Source: Gonatopus flavifemur (taxonomy: Eukaryota; Arthropoda; Insecta; Hymenoptera; Dryinidae). Taken from it: a stretch of 64,000 nucleotides of DNA. The translations under genes and the position numbers were made by a program. The notes under the pieces were generated by a model. That model saw nothing but the letters and a program-made list of their open reading frames with translations. It was not told the origin of the DNA and ran no database searches. Below are positions 12,003 to 22,186 of the stretch, piece after piece. Every line of letters starts with the position of its first letter. The stretch's first letter is position 1. The stretch spans positions 974,501 to 1,038,500 of the forward strand of contig JAFFJZ010000051.1 of assembly GCA_018340375.1 (NCBI GenBank). Reading direction: 5' to 3'.

Positions 12003-13608
12003 CAGGGTGAGGCATTCATCTTGAGACAACGGAATATCTTGGTGGGATCACCTTTTATTGAAAATGTTTTATGCAAAAGTTGTAGGGTGTCAGAGGGGCT
12101 ATCCAACAGTGACCTTGGAAATGTCCTTGATCTCGATCTCCAAGGTCATTTGAAGATCAAGTTCCAAATTTCAAATGGGGCCCCCCACGAGTCACCACGA
12201 GTGAATATCCCACGAGTCAGAAGGCGTTATGATGGAAATCGTATGGATGCACGCTCAGTAGCCGTTTTAGGAATGGTGCACCTGAATCCTCACGTTAGTA
12301 CCAGAGAAATCCAGCACCAATTAGGTATCCCAAGATCAACGGCACACCGCATACTAAGATCTGGTGAATATCATCCTTACCACATTACATTGGTGCAAGC
12401 ATTAAGTGGAGATGATCTTAGACGTAGGGTTGAATTCGGTCAATGGGCCTCGGAGCAACCGCCTGGTTTTTTCAATTACGTGATGTTTAGTGATGAGGCA
12501 ACATTTCGCAGTGACGGTGTTATGAACAGACATAATTGTCATTATTGGTGAATTGAAAATCCCAGATGGCATCAACAAGTTGACAATCAACTTCGCTGAA
12601 CTCTGAATGTGTGGTGTGGGATTTTGAATGGTCAGATCATTGATCCTCATTCCTTCCAACATACTGTTAGGGAGGAAAATTATCTGCAATTGATTCGGGA
12701 CAAATTACTAACGATGTTGGAGGATGTTGACCTTTACACACGGAACAGGATGTGACTCCAACATGATGGGGCACCACCTCATAACGCTGCAGTTGTCAGA
12801 AATTTCTTGAACACATCTTACCCACACAGATGGATTGGTCGCGGTGGATACATTGCCTGGCCGGCTAAGTCTCCGGATCTTACCCCTTTGGATTTTTACT
12901 CATTGGGTTTCATCGAAGATGTAGTTCATGAGAGACCACCAACGACCAGAGATGACATGAAACGCTGAATACGAACTGTCTGCCGAACAATTCCACGTCA
13001 TGTGCTTTTGTCGTTAGAACCACATTCTCAGGAACGAATTAGGTTATGCCAACAGGTCAACGGTGCAAATATCGAACATTTGATACGGTGAATTTTCAAA
13101 CATATTGCAGAGCGTTTGTCGTGGAAAATTACACACCCTACAGTCCAGACAATCGGCCCTTTTCAGGGCCACATATATGTGCGAAATCCGATCGCCCAAC
13201 CTCCTCGTGGTGCACATTGGGTCACTCTAATGGCGACGGTCATCCTCAGAAGCTGAAAAAAACACACCGAAGAGTTGAATGCCGTTTTACACAGAAAGCA
13301 GCACGAGTGTTTCATGAAACTCGGTTTTTATCGATTAGAGCGCCATCTGTGCGGAATTCGGAAAAATGATTCGGACAAAAGATTCTTATTTTTCAACGTC
13401 AAATCTGAATTCGCAGTCAAAAATAAGGGATTCCATTGAAGAAACGAAAGTTGACCTCTGAACGACCTTGAAGTTGAGATCCGAAGCCAAAGTCGAGGTC
13501 ACCATCAGATGTCCCCCTCGGAATCTCACAACTTTTGTTTAAAACATTTTCCTCCACAATGCCTCGTTTTTGAGTTATTCCGATATAAAAATCAAAATGG
13601 GACACCCT
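12003..13608 (+). mobile_element. DD41D Tc1/mariner-superfamily transposon, decayed
   Basis: The left end CAGGGTGAGGCATTCATC at 12,003 is preceded by TA. The right end runs ...GGGACACCCTA near 13,608, with the terminal G lost. Both subterminal regions carry the same kind of text as the 2-kb elements at 24.2 and 50.5 kb (AAAAGTTGTAGGGT on the left, CACAACTTTTGTTTAAAACA on the right), so it is a diverged relative. It encloses one transposase pseudogene. Confidence 0.75.
12219..13091 (+). pseudogene. DD41D transposase, N-terminally truncated, four premature TGA
   Basis: This encoded a DDE/D transposase that cuts and rejoins element ends at TA sites. The frame is unbroken from about 12,219 to the terminal TGA at 13,089-13,091 but is interrupted by TGA at 12,549, 12,597, 12,753 and 12,966. 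A second helix-turn-helix is visible (HVSTREIQHQLGIPRS). The catalytic residues are Asp in MFSDEATF, Asp in QHDGAPPH and Asp in SPDLTPLDF, with 41 residues between the last two, giving the DD41D signature. The N-terminal helix-turn-helix present in the 354-residue relatives is missing: the frame runs straight into terminal-repeat sequence at a short CCACGAGTCA repeat (12,188-12,218). NVWCGIL and WIGRGG are conserved. Two of the stops sit where relatives have Trp or Arg, fitting TGG or CGA to TGA changes. Confidence 0.85.
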
Positions 13609-14909
13609 ATATATGAACAAACGAAGGCAAATCATGTGAATACGTCAAAGGAATTCGAGTTGGTATCCTTCTCGTACCAGAATCTTTAGATTTCTAGTGC
13701 AAATCCATTCCGATTGAACGCGGAACGGGTAGTACAATCGCATAGTTCAAAGAACATTTTTTTAAAAATGAATTACATTGAATTAGGTACGAATTCTTCA
13801 TAACCCGAGGAACGAAAATCGATCCTGGTCTACCCTTATCCCTCAAGAATTGAATATCCAATGTTTCAGCCAGTTCTGGATTTGAGAAAAAAACTGAATT
13901 ATGCCCTGGATCGAGATATGCAAGCGAATGTAAATATATATATACGCAGACATGAACTCACATTCAGGAAAGAGTGAGAGTCCATCGATACGTTTCTGTT
14001 ATGATTGAATATGGGATCAAGTCACTCTCCCCCATCTTCAATTTTGAGCGAGGAGGTGTTACGTAATGTACTCTCTCATCCTTCGTTACAATTGAGGGAA
14101 TATCGGAGAACAAAGCGATATACACTCTAACAAAAAAACATAGCATCATGGAATATCCGTTGCAAATTCATAATCAGAAATCAGTCATCGGACTCGATCA
14201 GAGACATGAATTTGCTGACGATACTGAACAAAAGGTGATCACACCACGCAATGAATCATTATTGGATTCATTGGGTGAGGCCTTCCACCAAGAGTTTGCT
14301 TGCGAGTGCAACGCATTCCAACAGACTGCACTCCTGAACAGGGAAAAAATACCAATTCCTTCTCTCTCGCATTATATGGACACTTTGCCACAACTCGAAC
14401 TGACGCATCAAGGCTCCCTATCTTGCGATATTCGATCAGATAAGAACCCCCGAAACATGAAAATTGGGAGATTGTATCCGGAGTAACAAGAATTGAAGTG
14501 AGCGAATCCATTAGCCGCCTTGTGTATAGCGATACACCCGTTCCCAAACCGTTTCGCTTGAAAGTTCCGTGAATTATCAGTATTTCGCGTTCGACCGTAT
14601 CGATATTCGGTTTCCACAACAACTTCAACGGGAATGTCAATGCTCAAGTCCTTTTTGTTATCTGTGACGCCTTCTCAGAGCCTCATTATCATTTTGCCCT
14701 CCTCATGACTTGCATAAGTCACGTTTTCTCCTCCCCCGTGAAGTTGTATTACCCGTGTTGTTATATTTCGAAAACCCTATAATGAAAATTCGGAGATACC
14801 CAGGTGCCACGGGGAGCGCGAGAGAGGAAACAGGGAAAGGCAACACCTCATCGTCAGAGTTATCTCCTAACGATTACCTACCAGTGAGTTCATTGGTGAG
14901 TCACTAATA
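13609..14909. other. Unassigned; two overlapping open frames
   Basis: No family recognised. A 112-codon ATG frame on the plus strand (14,148-14,486) overlaps a 133-codon frame on the minus strand (14,239-14,640). Neither shows a domain, signal peptide or splice context, and at most one can be real. The rest is AT-rich with no inverted repeats that I could see. Confidence 0.35.
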
Positions 14910-16173
14910 CCAGGTGCGTAAGTATGAAACCGGAATGTCCCCATAGGTGGCGCTAGGTGTCGATGCAGTTACCGACACATCACGTCAGCAGTCTCTTGTT
15001 ATTCTATTGATATTCGACAAAGATTTCCAACTCACCATAACACGAGTTTCATTCAGTAGCATCAGTTTATTGGAGATAAACATGTCGGACAGCACAACTT
15101 TTCTGCTTTCATCTGAAGAAAACCGCAGGTGAATCGCATTGAATGGTTGTGGAGGCGTTTAGTGAGCATGCTCTCGGTGAAACACAGTGTTTTGAGTGGT
15201 TGAAACGGTTCAAAAGTGGTGATTTTGACGTCAGGAACGAAGAACATGGGAGACCACCGAAAAAGTTTGAAGACGCTGACCTGCAAGCCTTGTTGGACGG
15301 AGACGACGCTCAGACACAACAACAACTGGCGGATCAGTTGAAGGTGACCCGAGAAGCCATCTCCCTTCGGTTGAACGCTATGGGAAAGATGGAAAAGGTT
15401 GGGAAATGGGTTCCACATGAACTCAACGAAAGACAGCAAGAAAACCGCAAAACATCATGCGAAATGCTGCTCGCCAGATTCCAAAGGAAGTCATTTCTCC
15501 ATCGAATTGTGACTGGCGATGAAAAGTGGGTATATTTTGAGAATCCTAAGCGCAAAAAGCCATGGGTTACTCCGGGTGAACCATCAGCATCGACGGCAAG
15601 ACCAAACGGCTACGGACGAAAGACAATGCTGTGTGTTTGGTGGGATCAGAAGGGCGTAATCTACTACGAGCTGCTGAAACCTGGGGTAACTGTCAATACT
15701 CAACGCTACCGGCAACAAATGATCGATTTGGATCGAGTTTCGCGTGAAAAACGACCAGAATACCAACAAAGACAACACACGGTGATTTTGCTGCATGACA
15801 ATGCACCAGCACACGAAGCAAAACAGGTCCAGGAAACGATAGAGTCATTCCGTTGGGAGATCCTTCAGCACGCGCCTCACTCACCGGACCTCGCCCAATC
15901 CGATTACTACTTTTTTGCATCGATGGGATACGCACCTGCTGAGCACCGCTTCACTTCTCACGAAGATGTATGAAAATGGCTCGATGACTGGTTTCCCTCA
16001 AAAGAGCAACAGTTCTTTTGGCGCGAAATCCACAAATTGCCAGAGAGATGGAAAGAATGTATAGATAGCGACGGACAATACTTTGAATAAGTTACTCTGT
16101 ATCATATCATTACAATAAACGTGTTTTTTCTGTACAAAAATCCCGGTCTCATACTCACACTCTCTCTCTCACC
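14910..16173 (+). mobile_element. Mauritiana-type mariner element
   Basis: The left end CCAGGTGCGTAAGTATGAAA follows TA (14,908-14,909). The right end, read inward on the minus strand from TA at 16,174-16,175, gives GGTG, an (AG)n run, then TGTGAGTATGAGACCGGG. GTAAGTATGAAACCGG on the left matches GTGAGTATGAGACCGG on the right, so TIRs of about 28 bp are recognisable, with an (AG)n expansion inserted in the right one. Total length about 1.26 kb matches typical mariners of 1.3 kb. Confidence 0.88.
15082..16090 (+). pseudogene. Mariner transposase (DD34D), inactivated
   Basis: This is a mariner transposase of the mauritiana subfamily, about 340 residues. The N-terminal part reads RTAQLFCFHLKKTAGESH from 15,086, then an in-frame TGA at 15,140-15,142, then an open frame VVEAFSEHA onward. 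RFKSGDFDV, VPHELNE and RKSFLHRIVTGDEKW are conserved. The catalytic residues are Asp in TGDEKW, Asp in LLHDNAPAH and the second Asp in SPDLAQSDYYFF, with 34 residues between the last two. A second TGA at 15,971-15,973 precedes the C-terminal KWLDDWF and ends at TAA 16,088-16,090. Directly upstream the frame meets a stop, so the true start is lost through a small indel near 15,080. Both in-frame stops are TGA. No frameshift is seen after 15,083, so the copy is only moderately old. Confidence 0.92.
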
Positions 16174-16175
16174 TA

Positions 16176-18071
16176 CAAATGTTCTCAGAATATGAATGGT
16201 TCATGGGAACGGAACAAAAAAAAAATTCAACTTACAAAAATTCGATAAAATCATCCTCAAAAATTCTTCTTGGATCAATCCCTCAGAACGGGGAACATCG
16301 GTCCAAGGATGGGCTATGGTGAAAATTTCCTCATTCGATCACTTATTCGTTCCAATAAGCGATTCGAACTTCGGAACTGTGAAGTACACGATAACACTCA
16401 TACACACTCGTTCTTATTCCCCTTCGTTTATGACAACCATACCGAATTCTGATGAATGAAGGAGAAGACATTCGTGTTTAATGCCTAGATTTTTATCACT
16501 TCTATTCCGTGTTTAGTTCTCATTTCCTCCCGAAAAATATAGAGGAATATCAAATCCGAGGGTGTAGTAAGGAAGACGAATTCTTCTGTATCAACTCAGA
16601 AGCAAAAGCGGGTGCTCAGATACTCTCTTGATCGTGCCACTCCGGTCGGGAAAGTCAAAATTTTCAGTTGAAATTGAGGTTTCTCCCCCGAACTGTGAAC
16701 CTCATCCTTGAACACGACAAACGGTGCGTTACATTGTCGCGTGATACATCGTCACAGAAGATTCGCGAGATGGGACCGTACACGACCCCTATGGAAAGTG
16801 ATCTTGTAACTGGAGAAAATATTGGTTCACATGAGAGAACACAGCTGTCGCTCGCTTACACGAGAATCGGGAAACACATCTCCCCTCCTTCACTATTCTT
16901 GTCCTCCTCTAATCACTGCCTTTCCATGATTCGCCAAGGTTTTCCGCCCCGAGCAGGGAATGCCATCTGCCACGAGAGGACGAGGCGATCCCTTATCATC
17001 GAAGGACGATCCACCAATCACCGGAGACCACCCCCTCTCACCCCCAGGCCGACTAACAGAAGAAGATGGAACACCGTCTATCGCCCTCCCGCCTAAGCTG
17101 CCGACCTGAGAGAAAGGAGCAAGCCGCATGCGCCGCCTAGCCACCCATCATGCCTCTAGAAGGGAAGGAGAACGTAGTAGGAGAGACAACACGGACCCCG
17201 ACACTTCCCGTCACTCTCGCTCAGAAGAAACCAAGGAATTGGGGAAGGACAGAAACACTCATCCAGGAGAACCCTTACTCCACATATACCCACACTCACG
17301 CAATGAATAATTGGAGACCACCACCAGCAAAACCCATAAAACAAGCTCAAGAGGTGAGCTTCAACGGAAAGTCACCAACGGTGTCCCGTGTGTCACTTGA
17401 CGGACTCACCCGTCGGTGGAGGAGAAGGAAGTGGCCATCTTACCACTCACTTCTTGTGTGACCGAGCGATAGCAACGTGGACGAAGGAACTCGTTTCGAA
17501 GAAAGTTTGTATACGGTGAGTGTAGGGTGCCATCAGGGCCCGGAATTCGGATTACTCACAGTGGTACGCGTTCGCCAAGGTGGTTTCTTCAGTGTGAGAG
17601 TGCTGGTGCGATGGAGTTCAGTGTGCTTTCTGGTGAGGAAGTTCCTCTTCTCGTGGCCTCCTCCACGTTTTCCTTCACTTGATTTTCCCTCCACCCTTTA
17701 TGCTCACACCCTCAATTCATCCCTTTCGGTCGATTTAGCCCTCCTCCACGTGTTCCTTCACTTGATCTCCCCTCCACAATTTATGCTTACACCCTCAATT
17801 CATCTCCTTCGTTCGATTTAGCCCACCTCCGCATATAATTACATGGTCACGGTTTTCCTGGGTTCCGCCTTTCTTGGATTCATGTGAACGGCATAGTCCG
17901 TATGGTTCCCCCCCTCGCACTTGTGTTCCCCCCAGTAGTTGATTGATCTCCACGTGTTCTCTACTATTATTTCGGTTATTTGAGAACAATTTGTTCCTTG
18001 TATATTGCGACCACGTCGCACCCATGGTGTAATTGTTTTCATTTTCGTAATAAAATATATATATATATATA
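16176..18071. other. Unassigned, GC-richer stretch with 83-bp tandem duplication
   Basis: From about 16,880 to 17,830 the base composition is clearly less AT-rich than the neighbours, and open frames are long on both strands. None has a recognisable domain. This could be a host exon or promoter region, but I see no convincing exon. An 83-bp unit starting CCTCCACG is duplicated in tandem at 17,660-17,742 and 17,743-17,825. A (TA)n run ends the stretch. Confidence 0.4.
17660..17825. repeat. 83-bp tandem duplication
   Basis: Two adjacent copies share TTCCTTCACTTGAT, CACCCTCAATTCATC and TCGATTTAGCCC, with about 10 percent divergence. Confidence 0.85.
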
Positions 18072-20262
18072 CAGGGTGATTCAAAATTCCCGCACTCTTT
18101 TTTGAGAGTAGATTCCTGATGAAATTCTGAAACGATTTGTCCTCTTGCACAATGTTCTCCGACGGATGATTTCCGAGATATAATTGATTAAAGTTGACTA
18201 ATCATGAGGTGGATCCATCGGTCATTCAGGAGCGTCATAACAGAACGGATGGGGGCCGAATCAACGAAAGGACCAATCAACGAAACCATTGGGTGAAAAG
18301 GAAGAGATGTATAATGTATGATGTCTTATTCTTCCCAATTAACGGTTCCGTTGATTTGGTTTTTCGTTGATTTGGCCCCCATCCAACAGAACAAGAGAGG
18401 AAGGTGCTTGCAGAGGGCGCTCATACGATCAGCTGATCGGTATAATCGATACGATTTACCACCATACAAATTGGTAAATTTTCTATGTAGAACGATTGAA
18501 TTCGTCGACACTGTGGAAAAATTGATTATTGTCATGAATTCTTATCACGATATGCTGTAGGTGGAAGTTGTCATTTCAGTAATGATTTTTAGTACGCAGA
18601 CAAATGTAAAATAGTGTTATTTCGTAGGGATAGGGATTCAAGTGGGAGAAAAAAGTATAACTACTCGTTTTCAATCAGAATTTTTATGTAAAGAAGAAAA
18701 CATGAGAATTTTCATTCATCCGATACCCAATTTGAACGGTTTGATTAGTAAGTTTAACACAAGAGATTGGATTCCGAATCCTGTATTCTGATTGGTCGAG
18801 AATCAATGTATGTTTGATCAATCCTCGGCCGTTTAAAATAATTCTTCTGAAGAATGTGTTTTCGACTTATCCCAACCACAACATTGAACAATGATGAATT
18901 TATTCGAATTCACCCTTTTTACATCATTCGATGATTATAAAGGGTTTATTGAACGTTAATAACTTACTTGAGATCCCTCAAGATCATTCATGTTTCAATC
19001 AAAATCTAGTTCAAATTGTGTGCAAGTTCGAGCGCGTTTCTACGTTTAGAAAATGTATTCGTCCTAAAAAGGACGGATTTGGTTAATCTTCAAAGACGAT
19101 CCTTTTTCCATTTGACATAACAATATGCCCTTTCAAGTCATATGTGCTTCAAATGAAACTGTTCCGAGCTGTCACCTGATTGGTTGATTCGTATCACGAA
19201 TGGTTGATTTAAGCTAAACAAACCGTATGTGATAACAATGTCAATCAAGTGCAATGATTGGGTCGTTCACGATGTCACACCTTGTATTTTGGTCAAAATT
19301 GATGGATTCTGCAAGTTGACGAAGAAATCCACCCTTTACAAAGCAAGAAAATGGTTATATCGATCACGGACCACGTTTCGTTTTCATAGTATTCAACATT
19401 GACTAAGAGTCGTGATCTGATTGGTCGAAACGTTTTCGAGGAATGCATGCGAGTATCAGACCACTTGGAATATCGATGCCAATCAATCGCATCGGTCTCA
19501 CATTACAAAAAATCCGCTCTTTTCAGAGCGATAAAATGAATCTCCACCGGGAATAACCTCTCAATCAATTTACATTCAATCAAATGTATGAAATTACACT
19601 GTTTCAGTGAGTCGTCAAAGTGAGTATTTCGTTCATTCGTTCCTCTTGTTGCTTCTTCGACTTTTTGACTGTCTCGCTGTTTTGATCGGATCAACTTGCA
19701 TTCCTGTAAGAATTCATGAATTCTCCACGCTGAAAAGGAAATTCGCTCTTTTCAGAGCGATAGAATAGTTCCTCACTGAAGAACATGTTTCAAATCCAAT
19801 TCATTTTCTAAATATTCAACGTTGACCAAGATTTGTTACCTGATTGGTCGGAACGTAAACGAGACATTCATACCAGCAGCGAACCGCTTGAGATATTCAT
19901 GTTAATCAACTGCACTCATCCTACGTTCCTGAAAATCGGGCCTTCGCAGAGCGATAAAATGAATTTTCACTTGGGACGATGTCTCATTGGATTCATTATC
20001 TGAATGATGTTGAATGACATCTGTAAAATTGTCTGTTCTGAACGTGAATACTTATGTTCATCCGTTGATCTTGTTATTTGAATTAGAGTATGTCGTTCTG
20101 CCCGTGAAAATTATAATAATAGGGAATCATCCCGCGATGGCAGAAGGTTGACCTGGAATATTGATAAAAAGAAATTTTCTTCAGGAAAATGGGGTTGTTC
20201 ACACATATTGAATAAATTGTTCGTTCTCGAAAGAACGGTTGGCTGTTTACGAAAGGGGAAAA
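18072..20262 (+). repeat. Left arm of the foldback element
   Basis: Inverted counterpart of 22,187-24,194. Palindromes occur near 19,050-19,075 (CGTCCTAAAAAGGACG), 19,506-19,525 and 19,745-19,762 (CGCTCTTTTCAGAGCG), 19,937-19,955 (decayed) and 20,218-20,238 (GTTCTCGAAAGAAC). GATTGGTCGA-like boxes lie near 18,790, 19,178, 19,419 and 19,831. Confidence 0.9.
18247..18384. mobile_element. 138-bp MITE with 8-bp target duplication (hAT- or Merlin-like)
   Basis: A 138-bp insertion interrupts the left arm. Ends are GGATGGGGGCCGAATCAACG and its reverse complement with one mismatch (20-bp TIRs). AACAGAAC is duplicated on both sides (18,239-18,246 and 18,385-18,392). The uninterrupted sequence is present in the other three arm copies, which proves the insertion. 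Eight-base duplications fit hAT, Merlin or P elements; the TIR does not decide between them. Confidence 0.92.
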
Positions 20263-20361
20263 AAATTGTCGTGATTTTGAGCACTCAAAATATATTAATA
20301 TTGACGCTTTTTTGGATTCTTCATCATTCGCATCTCGAGATTTCCGAAATCACCTGCGATT

Positions 20362-20832
20362 ATGAGTGAATATACGTTTGCGGAGTATTACGATATGTTA
20401 ATCACCTACGGTGAATGCGGTGAATCCGTGGTAGCTGCAGAACGGCGGTATCGCGGAAAATTCCCTAATCGACGGCATCCCGACAGAAATGTCATCCTCA
20501 GAACGGCACGACGATTGAGGGATACCGGAAGTGTTCATGTCGTTCGACCGGATGCGGGTAGAGCCCGCGAAGCCAGAGATATTCGCAACGAAGAACAGAT
20601 TCTACGTGCTGTTGGGAGAGAACCTGGAATCAGCATCCGAGAAGTCGCGCGCCGATTCGATCCTTCATATTCGACAGTGCAGCGGACCTTGAAGGAAGGA
20701 GGGATGCACGATTTCCATTATACAAGGGTGCAACATTCACGCGAAACCGATTATCCTCGTACATTCGAATTCTGCGAACGGATCTTAGGAAAAATGAGAC
20801 GACAAGAAGATTTTTACAAGTTACCAACCTAA
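20362..20832 (+). CDS. Truncated transposase: DNA-binding half only
   Basis: An ATG-started frame of 156 residues in the centre of the foldback element. The N-terminus (YTFAEYYDMLITYGECGES, then RFPN-like KFPNRRHPDR and RRLRDTGS) matches the DUF4817-type helix-turn-helix that opens many insect Tc1/mariner-superfamily transposases. A second helix-turn-helix follows (GISIREVARRFDPSYSTVQ). It enters the linker before the catalytic domain (FHYTRVQHSRETD, FEFCERIL) and then ends. All three catalytic acidic residues are missing, so it cannot catalyse transposition. It could still bind element ends, as a repressor or as a relic. It lies about 100 bp inside the left arm edge. The frame is intact from ATG to TAA. 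Confidence 0.7.
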   Translation: MSEYTFAEYYDMLITYGECGESVVAAERRYRGKFPNRRHPDRNVILRTARRLRDTGSVHVVRPDAGRAREARDIRNEEQILRAVGREPGISIREVARRFDPSYSTVQRTLKEGGMHDFHYTRVQHSRETDYPRTFEFCERILGKMRRQEDFYKLPT

Positions 20833-21147
20833 CTTGTTCGTATAAGCTCTGAACATGTTGAATTATGAATTTGAAAAAAAAATCCTCCCATCAAATTCGG
20901 ACGATCATACTTTCATGATTACAATTCATATGATCATGACCTTTTTTTCAGCCCTTTAATCGGAACAATCATTCAATTCCAGATGCATGAAAGGAATTTC
21001 GTATCATTTCTCTATTATAAAGATTTTATCTTCATACACGAAATTTATTGATCGGTCAGAAGTAAGTATATTCAATCGATTATTCTATCTGTGTCTGATT
21101 TTCAATCAAATGAAATTCATATGAATGTGAAAGAGCAGCTACATTCG

Positions 21148-21222
21148 TACAGGTGTATGGGTCAGCGGTAGCGGCGTCAACCCATACATTCGGAGACTTG
21201 AGTTCGATTCCGCTGAAAACAA
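21148..21222 (+). ncRNA. tRNA-like segment with Pol III A/B-box sequences
   Basis: TGGGTCAGCGGTAGCGG resembles an A box and D arm. GAGTTCGATTCCG about 45 bp later resembles a B box, and a T run (TTTTTTT) follows near 21,223. The T stem does not pair well, so it is not a functional tRNA. It may be a tRNA pseudogene or the head of a SINE captured in the foldback element centre. Confidence 0.3.
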
Positions 21223-22186
21223 TTTTTTTCCCCTTTTGTAAACAGCCAACCGTTCTTTCGAGAACGACCAATTTATTCAATACGTGTGTACAACTTCATT
21301 TGAAGAGAGTGGATTCTTTATGATAAACAAGACTGATGCAATGAATTGACATCAACATCCCACATGGTTATGTTCAATATCTTCGAGGAGAGATGTAATT
21401 GACCTGTACTAGCGTTCATTAGACATCGATAGTACGAATCATCGAACTCATTTATGTAGATGAAAAGAATACCGAACTTTCTGAATGTTGTGCAAATTTT
21501 CACAGTTCATGGACAACGAAGTTCGATGTTTTGTTCTATCGATATTTAGTAAACACCAACCTGTAACAAGGAATCGTCGCATCAAGATTCGACCGTGGGA
21601 AATGTACAATTTTGTTCAACTACGATTCTCGGAATCCAGCTATGTGCTGATTGGCCAATCAATTTTATCAAAAAAATGCATAAATAAGAGTGAAGAAGCG
21701 GGCGCGCCCCCTATTGAGCATCAAGCTGGCGAAGAATCAACAAGCGACGCACGCGCTGTCCAGACATTGCTATCGCCGAAGATACTCCTGTGACTGGATA
21801 CACGATGCTTCACGCATCCGAAAGCTGCCGTACGAAGTTGACAGCGGAGACATTCACCATTGGAACGGGGGAAGATATCGACACCGGTCCAATTTCAATA
21901 CATTTCCAAGATCGAAATCATCTGGAAATGTCAACGTGGGAAAGAAATCGCATTCAAACGGACAGCAACAGCAGTTGAAAATTGAACGTGTTCCCAACTG
22001 GAAATATTCATAGGCCAACGCCACTAAACATTTCGCTCTATTCATATTCCCTAAAACATGAATCCGTTCTTTTGAGAACGACCAAATATATCAATATGCG
22101 TGAACAAGCTCATTCACCCGAACAAACTTCATCTTTCTTCTTAATATTTCAGGTGATATAAAAAAAATGAATCCGTTCTTTTAAGG

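Noticed and set aside
12549..13091. TGA recoding to an amino acid in the DD41D pseudogene
   Set aside because: Copies A and B of the same group use Trp, Arg or other codons there and have no internal TGA; ordinary decay explains it.
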